A DNA stretch of 64,000 nt. Source: Methanolinea sp. (lineage in GTDB: Archaea; Halobacteriota; Methanomicrobia; Methanomicrobiales; Methanospirillaceae). The notes below the pieces were generated by a model. It did no database searches. It had not been told where the DNA came from and saw only the letters and a list, made by a program, of their open reading frames with translations. Within the stretch, counting starts at the first letter, position 1. Each line of letters opens with the position of its first letter. Location: positions 620,001 to 684,000 of the forward strand of contig CP064971.1 in assembly GCA_016699325.1 (NCBI GenBank). The letters are read 5' to 3'. The position numbers were made by a program, and so were the translations under genes. This document shows, in pieces, positions 52,163 through 61,805 of the stretch.

Positions 52163-53152
52163 TTACACGACGTACTTGCCGAGCAGGCGGATGGAGTTGG
52201 TCATGTCCGGTCCCAGCGGGGATCCGAATATGATCTGGGTGACACCGGCCTTGGCAAGGTCTTCGCACTTCTGCCGGACTATGTCCGGCGTTCCGGCGAT
52301 GGTGAATGCGTCTATGGTCTTGTCATCCACATTGTCCCCGGCAGTCTTGAAATCGAATTTTGCAAGGGCGTTCTTGATGTTTGCCACTTTCGCTGCATCG
52401 AGACCGTGGCGTGCGATCAGGTCAGGGGGAGAGCCGGCAGCGATGAAGGCGGCGACGATCTTTGCTGCATTCCGGGCCTTCTTCTCGTTCATGTCGATGG
52501 ACATGGCAGTGTAGGCGCCGACATCAAAGCCCTTTTTGCCGACCTTGTCGCAGGCGGCCTTGATGATCGGGATGGCGATTCCGAAGTCCTTCGGGTTGGA
52601 TGCGTTGATCAGCGCCCCATCGCCAACCCTTCCGGCCAGGTCAAGGACCTTGGGGCCCTGGGCACCGATATAAATCGGGACACCTTTCTTGCCGGGGAGG
52701 TTCACGCCAGTGAGCTTTGCACCGTCATAATCAAAGAACTGCATTCCTGACTTCTTGACTTCCTCGCCCGCACAGAGCCTGCGGATCTGGGTCACTGCCT
52801 CTTCCAGACGTCCTACTGGTTTCTCGGGCTGGATTGCCAGTTTCGGGAGCGTTGAGAGATCCCCGGGGCCGATTCCCAGCACGGCGCGTCCGTCGGAGAT
52901 TTCGTTGAGGGTGCAGAAGAATGATGCCATCGCTGCCGGGGTGTCGGTAAAGGAGTTCATGATTCCCGGGCCCATCTTCAGGGTGGTGGTTGCTGCGGCA
53001 ATCATGGCGAGAGTCGGGTAGCAGTGACGGTTGTTGTAGTGATTTGTGATCCAGGCATAGTCAATATCCTTGGATTCTGCAAGCTTGCAGAAGTTGACCA
53101 CCTGTTTGACATTAACATTGCCAGGTACAAATTCTATCCCATACGTTGTCAA
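52163..53152 (-). CDS. mer: F420-dependent methylene-H4MPT reductase
   Basis: Enzyme of 329 residues of the bacterial luciferase-like superfamily; reduces methylene-H4MPT to methyl-H4MPT with F420H2. MTTYGIEFVPGNVNVKQVVN, AWITNHYNNRHCYPTLAMIA, and GRAVLGIGPGDLSTLPKLAI are typical, and the non-prolyl cis-peptide region is near GPG. It starts with ATG behind GAGGTGAAC and is transcribed alone. Confidence 0.97.
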   Translation of the reverse strand: MTTYGIEFVPGNVNVKQVVNFCKLAESKDIDYAWITNHYNNRHCYPTLAMIAAATTTLKMGPGIMNSFTDTPAAMASFFCTLNEISDGRAVLGIGPGDLSTLPKLAIQPEKPVGRLEEAVTQIRRLCAGEEVKKSGMQFFDYDGAKLTGVNLPGKKGVPIYIGAQGPKVLDLAGRVGDGALINASNPKDFGIAIPIIKAACDKVGKKGFDVGAYTAMSIDMNEKKARNAAKIVAAFIAAGSPPDLIARHGLDAAKVANIKNALAKFDFKTAGDNVDDKTIDAFTIAGTPDIVRQKCEDLAKAGVTQIIFGSPLGPDMTNSIRLLGKYVV

Positions 53153-53499
53153 GGTTAGTTCACCTCACTGTTACATATCAAGCGCAAAATTAAATAGCTT
53201 TATGATTTTCAGTTATTGGTTCCTGCGAGCGATCGTCACCGCGAGAGATCACTGCCCTTCCAGGGCTTTCCACCCGTTCACCAGCCGCCTCATAAGGACG
53301 GGTCAGCACCGGGACGCTTCAAGCTGGATCGAGGGCAAATGTACGAAATCGATCCCGGTATGAAACAAAAACACCGTGTAACTGGCCCTCCTGCCCGATC
53401 AGATCCATGGTCACCGGGCGATAATCTTTTTGTTTGACCCGTTCAATGGGTAATCTGGTATCGGCCGGTAATCCGGTATTTCAGGGAATGAGGGAGGAA
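53153..53499. other. Divergent intergenic region between mer and the tubulin-like gene
   Basis: About 350 bp. The part next to mer is AT-rich (AAATTAAATAGC) and contains its promoter. A plus-strand stretch before 53500 includes GATAATCTTTTTG. No gene recognised; the in-frame codons upstream of 53500 (53434-53499) could belong to the next gene. Confidence 0.4.
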
Positions 53500-54705
53500 A
53501 TGAGGGTCTTACTCATCGGAATCGGAGGCGCGGGATGCAGGATCGCCGATGCGTTGAGCCTCCATGATACCCGGTCCCGTTCACTCCGCTGTATTGATGC
53601 TGTGGCGGTTGATAACAACGCCGATGATCTGACCAGCTTGCAGACCATTCCTCACGAGAACCGTATCTTCTTCCAGTCCCTCGACCCCTCCCATACCCAC
53701 GTTACACCGGATATGCTCCCCCATGACGAGATTGTAGCCAGGCTCCACAGCCTCGACCCGGGTGATATCGATGCACTGGTTATCGCCAGCGGTCTTGGAG
53801 GCACGATGTGCTCCCTCATCCCGGACCTCGTGCAGGTCCTCAGGGACCGCATGGACGAACCGGTTTTCGGTATCCTCACCCTGCCCTGTGTGCGGGAGGG
53901 TGAAGCAGTGCAGGAACGTGCAGCAGATACCATTACTGCGCTCGCTCCGCTCCTGGACGGCACAATTCTCTACGACAATGAACTGTGGTATCACCGGGCA
54001 GCCGGGATGGGGGAAGACCATGAGATCTCCGGTAGGGCCGATTTCGAGTTCAGGCTCCCATGGCAGAAACCAGTCATTCCTACAGTAATGGTTTCCAGGG
54101 GATACCACGAGATAAACGCCATGATCGCACGGCAGATAAACCTCCTTCTGCGTGCAGGAGAGGTGAGCGACCGACCTATGGAGGAATCAGCCGAAGTGGC
54201 CCTGGATTCCGGGGAGATCTTAAACACCATCAAAGGGATGGGGTGGATAGCCATCGGCTACGACCGGGAGCGCATTCCTGCACTCAACCCGGATCTCATC
54301 ACCAGGCTCCGCCCGGCTAGCCATTCGATCCAGGAAAGCCACCAGAAAGCTTTCCGGCTGGTCACCATGGCACGGAAGGCCGTTGGCGAAGGGATATCGG
54401 TATCCTGCGACCTGAAAGACGCCCAAAAGGCCCTGGTGCTTGTGGCCGGCCCACCGAACGAGCTTTCCATGCGGGGCTACATGACCATTCGACACTGGAT
54501 AGACCGCAGTATCTCCGGCCAGGAAGTGCGTTCCGGGGACTATCCGGTCAGCACCACACAGTATATTGCCGTCCTGATCGTCCTTGCAGGGCTTTCCCGC
54601 GTCCCCCGGGTTGAATCGCTCCGGAGAAAGGAAGGGGGGAGCGGAGCGACCGGAAATTCCGGGCCAGAGCCTGTCGACCGGTCACCCGGGTCGGACAATC
54701 TTTGA
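53500..54705 (+). CDS. Divergent tubulin/FtsZ-superfamily protein
   Basis: Protein of about 401 residues. VLLIGIGGAGCRIADAL is the N-terminal nucleotide-binding loop of FtsZ/CetZ, and VIASGLGGTMCSLIPDLV sits where FtsZ has GGGTGTG, so the signature loop is degenerate (GLGGTMC). FGILTLPCVREGEAVQERAA follows as expected. A Ser/Gly-rich tail ends the protein. It is probably a CetZ-like or non-canonical archaeal FtsZ relative; cell division is not implied. The start is uncertain: 53434, 53488 and 53500 are all in frame; 53500 begins at the conserved motif. Confidence 0.75.
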   Translation: MRVLLIGIGGAGCRIADALSLHDTRSRSLRCIDAVAVDNNADDLTSLQTIPHENRIFFQSLDPSHTHVTPDMLPHDEIVARLHSLDPGDIDALVIASGLGGTMCSLIPDLVQVLRDRMDEPVFGILTLPCVREGEAVQERAADTITALAPLLDGTILYDNELWYHRAAGMGEDHEISGRADFEFRLPWQKPVIPTVMVSRGYHEINAMIARQINLLLRAGEVSDRPMEESAEVALDSGEILNTIKGMGWIAIGYDRERIPALNPDLITRLRPASHSIQESHQKAFRLVTMARKAVGEGISVSCDLKDAQKALVLVAGPPNELSMRGYMTIRHWIDRSISGQEVRSGDYPVSTTQYIAVLIVLAGLSRVPRVESLRRKEGGSGATGNSGPEPVDRSPGSDNL

Positions 54706-54786
54706 GTAATGGGATATTTCCTACCCCCATCCCTTTTCTGACCGGTATTCCTCTCTCAAGTGCCGCAGCAATGAAGATCAGCCCGA

Positions 54787-54882
54787 ATACGAACCGATAG
54801 AGAGGCGAAATGGATTCGACATGGGATAGAGGGGGATACCCCCCCCCTCTTGGACCTCGATGTAATTCCTCCCGGTTCGTAT
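54787..54882. repeat. Nested inverted repeats between convergent genes
   Basis: ATACGAACCG (54787-54796) and CGGTTCGTAT (54873-54882) are a perfect 10-bp inverted repeat. Inside lies AGAGGGGG/CCCCCTCT (54828-54835 with 54843-54850), an 8-bp stem whose loop includes extra C bases. The element lies between the 3' ends of the tubulin-like gene and dcd and may act as a bidirectional terminator or mRNA end. Confidence 0.5.
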
Positions 54883-54888
54883 GACAGG

Positions 54889-55326
54889 TCACCTGGCCCC
54901 GACAGCTCCCGTGCTGTCCTGATATTTCCCCTCATAGGCCCTCCCACCCCCGGACACCTGGTGGATGATCATCTGGACCACCCGGTCGCCGGCATGGATC
55001 TCTATCGGTTCCGGCCCCATGTTAACGAGTCCGAGCGTCAGCTGGCCACGGAACCCGGGATCGACGTACCCTGCAGTCACAAGTACTCCCCGCCTTCCAT
55101 ACGAGGACCGTGTCCGGAGGGTTGCGGCAAGGTCTGCCGGTAGCCCGACAAGTTCGCGGGAATGGGCGAGTGTGCAGATACACCGGGGGAGCACAATATC
55201 TTCCGCGATGCGAAGGTCGTATGAGGCTGGCTGCAGGCACTCTGCAGAAAACGGCCTGATGACCAGGGAACCGCCCCGGGTCCGCCCCCCGAGCCGTTTC
55301 TCAATTTCCTGCGAGGATAGTATCAT
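54889..55326 (-). CDS. dcd: dCTP deaminase-family protein
   Basis: Protein of 145 residues of the dUTPase/dCTP deaminase superfamily. MILSSQEIEKRLGGR at the start, SAECLQPASYDLRIAE, RTRSSYGRRGVLVTAGYVDP and GFRGQLTLGLVNMGPEPIEI are typical of archaeal dCTP deaminase. It converts dCTP to dUTP (or dUMP if bifunctional), feeding thymidylate synthase; a thymidylate synthase gene lies about 6.5 kb away. Slightly shorter than many relatives. Confidence 0.85.
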   Translation of the reverse strand: MILSSQEIEKRLGGRTRGGSLVIRPFSAECLQPASYDLRIAEDIVLPRCICTLAHSRELVGLPADLAATLRTRSSYGRRGVLVTAGYVDPGFRGQLTLGLVNMGPEPIEIHAGDRVVQMIIHQVSGGGRAYEGKYQDSTGAVGAR

Positions 55327-55382
55327 TCCATAGAGTAGTACCGCGGAAAATGCTTAATATCTTATGATACCAATGGAAGGGC

Positions 55383-55454
55383 GGATCCATGGGGTAGAGG
55401 ATATCCTCTTGGGCTTCGGACCCAAGGACGCGGGTTCGATTCCCGCTGGGTCCG
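55383..55454 (+). tRNA. tRNA-Arg (anticodon UCG)
   Basis: A 72-nt gene. The acceptor stem is GGATCCA (55383-55389) with TGGGTCC (55447-55453), one G-U pair, then a G discriminator. The anticodon stem TTGGG/CCCAA encloses the 7-nt loop CTTCGGA with anticodon TCG at 55416-55418. The T arm is GCGGG-TTCGATT-CCCGC. CCA is not encoded. A TATA-like CTTAATATCTTA lies about 30 bp upstream. No intron. Confidence 0.93.
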
Positions 55455-55665
55455 CTTCCTAAAAGACGATCCTTTTCGATCCGGTTCCCAGTGGATATGC
55501 CCGGCCACGAACCGTGCCCCGCTTCCTTTCTCAACTGCAGGGCAGGAACAGTCGAGACCTCCGAGCCCGCATTCCGGCTCATGCAATGCCCGGTATTATG
55601 GATTTTTTTTCATCGCACCGGTGATGCCCGTTGGAATTCCGGTCCGCGATGAAAGATGGGGGAGT
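55455..55665. other. Spacer after tRNA-Arg with T-tract
   Basis: Contains a plus-strand T-tract (TTTTTTTT, 55603-55610). Minus-strand frames crossing the tRNA are shadows of it. Confidence 0.5.
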
Positions 55666-57054
55666 TCAGAGACCTCTCCGTCCTCTCTTTACACGACCGG
55701 TACCCCGGCTCCTCAAAACGAGCACTGCCCCGAGGATTCCCACAACAAACAGTCCGCCAATCACGAGAAGAAGCCAGGTGTAATTCTTATCCATGCGAAT
55801 CGTGAGAGGGACGGTTTCGCTGGACGGATCGGGAGTATGCACGATGGTTACTGGATTGTATCCTTCCTTTTCTGCCAGGATAGTGGTGGGAAGACCTGCA
55901 CGGAGCCGGGCAGACAATATACCACCGGCATCCGTATATCCAGCTTCCTCTCCGTTGATGGTGACCTTCGCCAGCGTTACGGGCTTTGACGAGCCTTCAA
56001 CAGCTTTCAGGGTCACGTTCACCCTCTGATAGGCAAGTTCGATGACGATATCCTCGCCCTGTGCGGCAACGGTCAGGGGAGATACGACCGAAACGTATCC
56101 TTCCCGGTGCACATCCAGGGTATACGTGCCGGTAGTGAGGTTTGAGAGCACTGCCCTCCCATACCGGCTTGTCGTTCCGGCAGGCATATTGTCGATGAGA
56201 ATCCGGGCACCTTCGACCGGTTCTTTTTCTTCATTGTATACCGACACAAAGACGGTATAGGGTGCTTTTCCGAGCGGGACGGTAAGAAAGGCGGTATCAG
56301 GCTCGACAACCTGGCGCCCGTTATAGTCCTGGTACCCCTCCCTGACAACCCTGATGAGATAGATCTTGCCCCTTGGCAGCGGCAGGGTGAGCACTCCTTT
56401 CTGATCGGTACTTCCCCGTTCAATTCCTTCGACGAATATCCGGGCTCCGGGGAGTGGACGTCCCGATCCTTCATCCTTCACCACGAGAGAGAACCGATCC
56501 TGCCGGAACAGCATGACCTGGACGTTCTTTTCCACATTCCCAATCTCAACTTCGAGGGTATGCGGCTGGTACTGTTCTTTCTCGATATCTATCCGGTATG
56601 CGGCATGCGCCATGACGAAAAACCTGGCGGTCCCTTCCGAATCAGAAGTCGTGACATTCCCGACTCCGTTCGATTCGATCGTCACTCCCGCGCCTTCGAC
56701 CGGTTCCATCGTGTCAGCATCGTACACGTGGATCAGGAGTGCCATCTTTGACCGCTGCAATTCCACCGTTACCTGTGTTGCATTCGCATCAGCAGACCCC
56801 GACCATGAATCGTAGCCGAATTTTTCAATCTGAATTGGTGCCGGACCGGTGCCTGGAAAGGCGAGCTCGAAGAAACCCTCCTTGTCAGTTTTGCCGGCAA
56901 GGGTGTCGTTGAAATATACGTAGGCCCCCTGGACAGGGGTGATGTTGTCATCGGTCGCGATGACATGGATGAGCACGGAACCTCCTGAAACACTCCCGGA
57001 ACAGCTGACTATCAGGAGGAGGGACGCGAGGAGATAGACGCCGTATCTCTGCAT
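55666..57054 (-). CDS. Membrane-anchored surface protein with repeated PEGA/carboxypeptidase-regulatory-like domains
   Basis: Protein of 462 residues. It has an N-terminal signal sequence (YGVYLLASLLLIVSCSG), then about five beta-sandwich repeats of 80-90 residues (ITPVQGAYVYFNDTLAGKTD, PVEGAGVTIESNGVGNVTTS, PLPGARIFVEGIERGSTDQK, PVEGARILIDNMPAGTTSRY), and a C-terminal helix (YTWLLLVIGGLFVVGILGAV) with a basic tail. The repeats resemble PEGA and carboxypeptidase regulatory domains that bind proteins or sugars at the cell surface. The S-layer gene nearby is consistent with an envelope role. Specific function unknown. Confidence 0.8.
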   Translation of the reverse strand: MQRYGVYLLASLLLIVSCSGSVSGGSVLIHVIATDDNITPVQGAYVYFNDTLAGKTDKEGFFELAFPGTGPAPIQIEKFGYDSWSGSADANATQVTVELQRSKMALLIHVYDADTMEPVEGAGVTIESNGVGNVTTSDSEGTARFFVMAHAAYRIDIEKEQYQPHTLEVEIGNVEKNVQVMLFRQDRFSLVVKDEGSGRPLPGARIFVEGIERGSTDQKGVLTLPLPRGKIYLIRVVREGYQDYNGRQVVEPDTAFLTVPLGKAPYTVFVSVYNEEKEPVEGARILIDNMPAGTTSRYGRAVLSNLTTGTYTLDVHREGYVSVVSPLTVAAQGEDIVIELAYQRVNVTLKAVEGSSKPVTLAKVTINGEEAGYTDAGGILSARLRAGLPTTILAEKEGYNPVTIVHTPDPSSETVPLTIRMDKNYTWLLLVIGGLFVVGILGAVLVLRSRGTGRVKRGRRGL

Positions 57055-57142
57055 AATCTGGTATCAGTGTTCGGAGCAATAAAAGATGGTTGTCGCGGGA
57101 AATACTGCTCGGGAGAGCAGGGTTGTCTTCCCCTGTCCCACT

Positions 57143-58669
57143 TCACACCCACTTTATCTCATGGGGGACGCGGTCAAGCAGCATCCCTTCAACCAGCACC
57201 GGCATCAGGCGCCTTCCCTCTTCGATAGCCTTCTCCAGTCGCCAGCTCCGTTCAGCATAAATGGTGAAGATCGGTTCGCCCTTCTCCACCCGGTTCCCCT
57301 TCTTGGCATGGAGCAGGAGCCCTGCACCGCGATCGTGAGGTGCGCCGGCATTGCGTGCCATGCTGATGAGCGCAGGGTTATTCATTCCCACGACATACCC
57401 GCTTGCGGGCGCATTGACCACAAATTTGTACTTCCCGGGGACTATGTCTTCAGACTTCACGGAGGGATCTCCTCCCTGGATCTCAATGATCTCAAGGAAT
57501 TTTTCAAGAGCCTTCCCGCTCTTGAGGATATCTGCTGCCATCTGGCCACCCATTCCACGGGCGGCCTTTCCGGACATCTCCAGGGCAATGCCGGCGATGG
57601 CAGCACTCTTCTGGAAAAGCGATCCCGGCTCAACCTCTCCCTCGAGTATGCGGAGTGCTTCCCTGACCTCGAGTTTCGGCCCGATGCTCCTCCCCACAGG
57701 GGAATCCCCGTAGGTAAGAGCACATTCCACCCGCATGTTCAGCCGTTCGCCGATCTCGATGAACTCCCGTGCCAGTTTCCTTCCCTCCTGAACATTCAGG
57801 ATTTTGGTACCCTCACCGACCGGGATATCGATAACCACCAGGTCGGCTCCGACCGCGTATTTCTTGGCCATAACACTGGCAATCATCTGGCCACGGGCGT
57901 CAATCTTGAAAGGGTATTCCTGGATAATGATTCGATCATCGGCGGGTGCGATGTTGGTTGCTCCCCCCCACACGATTGTCCCGCCGGCCTTCAGGGTCAT
58001 CTTCTGGACTTCTTCTGCGGAGAACTCTACCGGGGCAAGGACTTCCATCAGGTCTGCGGTGCCCCCGGCACCGGTGATGGCTCGCGAGCTGGTCTTTGGT
58101 ATTTTCAGCCCGCTTGCCGCTATAATCGGCACTACCAGGAGGGATATCTTGTTCCCTGGAACACCACCGATCGAATGCTTGTCGACTATAGGATGAGTGT
58201 GGAAGGTAATCTGCTCACCTGTCTCGACCATGGCCCTGGTGAGGTGTTCCACCTCGGCAATATCCAGGGCATTGATATAGCAGGCTGTGACGTATGCGGT
58301 CAACTCTGCCGGAGTAATATCATGGTTCACCACATCACGGATCACCGCTAAGGTCTCATCCTTTGTCAGCCGTTCCCCGTCCATCTTCTTCTTGATGAAC
58401 TGGAGCGAGCTTGGCCGATCGGCAAGCCTGACTTCGACCTGGTCTCCATCCTCTACCACTAGTTTCTCATTGGTAACCCGGTAGATCCCCACCACTCCCT
58501 GCTGGATAAGGGTAGTGGTGGTACTTACGAATGCTGCCACAGAGACGCCGGTGGTCTCATTGAGGATCTGTACGCGGTCACCGGCAAGGGCATTAATACT
58601 CCTGGCATCCTCGATATTGAGCAGTACTTCACGGGTTCCGATATCGATCAGTTTTACGGTGAATTTCAT
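57143..58669 (-). CDS. deoA: AMP phosphorylase
   Basis: Protein of 508 residues of the archaeal thymidine-phosphorylase-like AMP phosphorylase family. An N-terminal domain of about 85 residues is archaea-specific. The catalytic part holds [40 protein letters not shown] and [20 protein letters not shown]. It splits AMP with phosphate to adenine and ribose-1,5-bisphosphate, which type III RuBisCO can use. No RuBisCO or isomerase gene is in the window. ATG at 58669. Confidence 0.93.
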   Translation of the reverse strand: MKFTVKLIDIGTREVLLNIEDARSINALAGDRVQILNETTGVSVAAFVSTTTTLIQQGVVGIYRVTNEKLVVEDGDQVEVRLADRPSSLQFIKKKMDGERLTKDETLAVIRDVVNHDITPAELTAYVTACYINALDIAEVEHLTRAMVETGEQITFHTHPIVDKHSIGGVPGNKISLLVVPIIAASGLKIPKTSSRAITGAGGTADLMEVLAPVEFSAEEVQKMTLKAGGTIVWGGATNIAPADDRIIIQEYPFKIDARGQMIASVMAKKYAVGADLVVIDIPVGEGTKILNVQEGRKLAREFIEIGERLNMRVECALTYGDSPVGRSIGPKLEVREALRILEGEVEPGSLFQKSAAIAGIALEMSGKAARGMGGQMAADILKSGKALEKFLEIIEIQGGDPSVKSEDIVPGKYKFVVNAPASGYVVGMNNPALISMARNAGAPHDRGAGLLLHAKKGNRVEKGEPIFTIYAERSWRLEKAIEEGRRLMPVLVEGMLLDRVPHEIKWV

Positions 58670-58871
58670 GGCTCTGCAGCTCCGGTAGTGATCGGGAGAA
58701 TTTCCCGGTTTATTAACAACTGGGATATCCCCCTATATGCTCCTTTCTGGCTGATCCTGGCCGTCATTCGGCCGGTAGCATGGTTCACCAACCGAAATGC
58801 CGGGATAAAACAAGGAGTCCGGAAATATGTGGCAGTTTACGGTATGGATTAAAAAAAGTGGGTTTTTTGGT

Positions 58872-61382
58872 TTAGTGCTTGCGCACGATGAGGAACGCAA
58901 CTGCACCAAGGCCGATCAGGGCAACCAGTGCACCGAAACCAGGCGTGGTGGTCGGTGGAGCGGTCGGCGGGGCGGTCGGCGGGGCGGTCGGCGGGGCGGT
59001 CGGTGGAGCGGTCGGCGGCGCCGTAGTCGGCTGCACATATGCAACAACGTTGAAGAGCGTGGTTGCCGTTACGTCCTGTGCGGTCTCGAGGCCGATGGCG
59101 GAGGCCTGCACGATATACTCATCGGGCTTGAAGGTGGTAGTGTCAACCGGGAAGGACCAGGTGTTGAAGCCCTCGGTTCCCTTGACAACCTTCACGGTTC
59201 CGGAAGCACCGCTGAACTCACCGCTGGTCTCTTTCGGGGTTGGTCCGAATGACGAGGAGTACACCTCAACGAGGATCTCGTCGTCGACTGCCAGGTTGGT
59301 GGTTCCCTTGATCTCGAACTTGTCCCCGACCATCTTCTGGGTGACCGGGAGGATCTTGATCTCAGGCACCTGGATCAGGAACTGGAGCTTGGTGTAGGTA
59401 TCGTCGATGGCCGCGTTGTCCATTGCAACGGTAAGTGCATGGGCCGCATCGGATCCCTGCAGGCTTCCCGCGCCATAGAGCTTGAACAGGTTGGACCACC
59501 GGGTTGGGTAGGATCCCACAACGTAGTCTCCCTGGCGGATAACATCGAAAACGTCGTTGTACATCGGGTGCTGGACGACAATGAAATACTGCCCGCTGGT
59601 CAGCGTCGACGTGATGGCTCCGGAGACCTCGTAGTCGAAGGTACCGTCATCATTGACGCTCTCGGTTGCACGGTTTGCATAGTTCTTGCCCATTATCCAG
59701 ATTGCAACGCCCGGTGAGGGTTTGCCTTCGGCAACTCCGCGGACATAGATCTTGTCACCCTGGGCAACCGTGGACTGGGAAGCCTGGGCGGTCACGAAGG
59801 GCTTGCGGATGATGACCGAAACGGTTCCGTACTGGGTCCCGGAAAGGCTCGACTTGTCGTTCGGGGTTGCTACCGCGTAGATGGTGTAGGTCCCGGCATC
59901 GATGTTGAGGTTGGCAGTCTGCCACTTGTACTCCCAGGTGTTATCATCCATGACATCAGTGCTGGTGAAGAGTGGCGGTGCAACGAACGGGTTGACCGCG
60001 ATCCTCGGGTCGGACATCAGGCCACCGTTCGGCGGGAGGTTGGGGCCGGTAATGAAAAGGTACACGACATCGGTCTCGGAGTTGGTGCCGGAGAGGCGGA
60101 CTTCCTGCCCGAGGAAGTAGCTCTGGTCGCCGGCAGCGACAACGGTCACGGTCCCCTTCTCGACCTTCACATCAACTTCATCGGACTTGTACTGGCCGGC
60201 GAAGTTCTGCTCAACGCGGATGGTATACTTCTTGTCATCAGTGTCTGCACCGGTAACGAACCCGATGGTGCGGGTACCGCTGGGGGAAGTCTTTGCCAGT
60301 GCGTAGTACTGGACACCGTTGTTCGGCTGTTCGGGAACATCCTGCTTGATGGTGCGCCCTGCTCCGCCTTCATACGGATAGGAACCAATCGTGTAGGGTC
60401 CGGCAACCGGATCCTGTGCAACGCCGTCCTGGGCGAACGAGATCAGCGGGGGCTGGTCGCCTGCTCCACCACTCATGCCACCGGTGCCCTTGACCCAGAC
60501 ATAATAGTCAGTGTTGGGCCGGCCGGTGATGGTAACCGAGAACTGGTTGCCCCGGACTACGGTGTCCTTGCTTGCCTGGATCTTGACCGTGTCACCAGCA
60601 ATGGTAACCGTCTTGAGTGCGGTCACGGTCTTGCCGGTAAAGTCGGATCCGTCAGGTGCCTTGTAGTTGTCCTTGATGCTGTTGAGAGCCAGCTCGGCGC
60701 TCACGGTGTAGGTCCCGGCCTTGTATAGCCTGGATCCGGCAGCATCGGTGACCGCGGTGTTCCATCCTGTGGTGGGTGTAACTGCAACCCAGTACCAGAG
60801 GGACTTGTCAACCGTCCGCTTGGTCAACGGAACAGAGACAGTCTGGCTCTGCCAGAGTGCAGTGTATACGGCACCGTCAGCGGTCTTGACCTTGATGGTA
60901 ACAAATCCATCGGTTGCGGGATTGTATCCCGTACGTTTTGTAACGGAATAGGTGTTGGTCTCGACCCTGAAGTTCAGGAATTCTCCGGAAACAACCTGCT
61001 TCCCGGTGACGTCCTTGTTCGCATTGTTGTCCCATACTTTGATATCGAGGCTTGGGTCAACGCAGCTGAAGGCGACCGTTGTGGTGCCGCCGATATACCA
61101 GTTACCGGTCCTTCCAACGAAGTCCGCAGGCGCTACGTAGAAGTTAGTTGCATCTCCTACGTTGATCTGGTAGTTCGGGGCATCCGTGGCAGGGTTCGTT
61201 CCAGATGCAAACCATGCGATCGTGGATCCGGATGCAACTGCCGCAGATACATTAAGACCCTGTTCTCCGATGAAAACATCTCCGCCCGCTGCAATCACGT
61301 TGTTTGCGGCAGATGCCGGAAGAATCAGCAATGCCAATGCAATCAGCGAGATCAGCATGAGGCTAAAGCGCTTAGTCATCAT
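58872..61382 (-). CDS. S-layer glycoprotein with PGF-CTERM anchor
   Basis: Protein of 836 residues. It has a signal peptide (KRFSLMLISLIALALLILPA), a DUF3821-like N-terminal domain (NVIAAGGDVFIGEQGLNVSA), and several immunoglobulin-like beta domains. A Pro/Thr/Ala linker made of APPT repeats (about 785-815) leads to PGFGALVALIGLGAVAFLIV and a basic tail, the PGF-CTERM signal processed by archaeosortase and linked to lipid. Like the S-layer proteins annotated in Methanoculleus and relatives. GGAGGACAA precedes the ATG. Expected to be very highly expressed; a T-tract follows the stop. Confidence 0.88.
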   Translation of the reverse strand: MMTKRFSLMLISLIALALLILPASAANNVIAAGGDVFIGEQGLNVSAAVASGSTIAWFASGTNPATDAPNYQINVGDATNFYVAPADFVGRTGNWYIGGTTTVAFSCVDPSLDIKVWDNNANKDVTGKQVVSGEFLNFRVETNTYSVTKRTGYNPATDGFVTIKVKTADGAVYTALWQSQTVSVPLTKRTVDKSLWYWVAVTPTTGWNTAVTDAAGSRLYKAGTYTVSAELALNSIKDNYKAPDGSDFTGKTVTALKTVTIAGDTVKIQASKDTVVRGNQFSVTITGRPNTDYYVWVKGTGGMSGGAGDQPPLISFAQDGVAQDPVAGPYTIGSYPYEGGAGRTIKQDVPEQPNNGVQYYALAKTSPSGTRTIGFVTGADTDDKKYTIRVEQNFAGQYKSDEVDVKVEKGTVTVVAAGDQSYFLGQEVRLSGTNSETDVVYLFITGPNLPPNGGLMSDPRIAVNPFVAPPLFTSTDVMDDNTWEYKWQTANLNIDAGTYTIYAVATPNDKSSLSGTQYGTVSVIIRKPFVTAQASQSTVAQGDKIYVRGVAEGKPSPGVAIWIMGKNYANRATESVNDDGTFDYEVSGAITSTLTSGQYFIVVQHPMYNDVFDVIRQGDYVVGSYPTRWSNLFKLYGAGSLQGSDAAHALTVAMDNAAIDDTYTKLQFLIQVPEIKILPVTQKMVGDKFEIKGTTNLAVDDEILVEVYSSSFGPTPKETSGEFSGASGTVKVVKGTEGFNTWSFPVDTTTFKPDEYIVQASAIGLETAQDVTATTLFNVVAYVQPTTAPPTAPPTAPPTAPPTAPPTAPPTTTPGFGALVALIGLGAVAFLIVRKH
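58951..59022 (+). repeat. 12-bp tandem repeat in the S-layer gene
   Basis: Six units of the type GTCGGCGGGGCG (with GTCGGTGGAGCG variants) encode APPT repeats in the Pro/Thr-rich stalk before the membrane anchor. Such tracts can change in copy number. Confidence 0.85.
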
Positions 61383-61560
61383 TTGTCCTCCTTACTCATA
61401 TCATGTCCAATTTTGAACGTTCAATCCAATGCACGCAAGGTGACTCGTAATCGACAGATGCCGAATAACGGTTCATTGTGCTCCATACTCCGAATAACGG
61501 AATATGGTTCAATATTTGTGGAACACTTAATATATCCTTTTTGGTCGATTACGGAACAGG
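61383..61560 (-). promoter_or_regulatory. S-layer promoter and leader with direct repeats
   Basis: On the minus strand AAGGATATATTAAGTG (core about 61528-61536) is a strong TATA box, giving a start near 61505 and a leader of about 120 nt. CCGAATAACGG occurs twice on the plus strand in the leader (61461-61471 and 61490-61500), spaced 29 bp. These could be operators or mRNA elements. The gap up to 61805 also contains the promoter of the next gene, and no other coding frame. Confidence 0.5.
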
Positions 61561-61805
61561 ACACGGGAAAAAAAGGGTAAAACCGGGTAAAGATATGATT
61601 CCGGGCGTTTTTCCCACTTTTCGGGTCTGCCTGATCAGAAACCCTGCAGGATCATAAATCCTTCTACATTCACCTATCCCTCGCGCATGGCACCACGAGC
61701 GATCCTGGAACACGGTTACAGCCCGTTATTCATTTTTTTGGTACCTCTCTCATCAAGGCCATTTCCACTACCTTTACATTATCCACTTCGACATATATAC
61801 CCTGT

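Noticed and set aside
55301..55586. Minus-strand frames around 55300-55590
   Set aside because: They run antisense through tRNA-Arg and give the usual spurious tRNA-shadow peptide (GNRTRVLG-type).
58951..59022. Short regular repeats resembling a CRISPR or VNTR array
   Set aside because: The 12-bp units have no spacers and are in frame, encoding the APPT linker of the S-layer protein.
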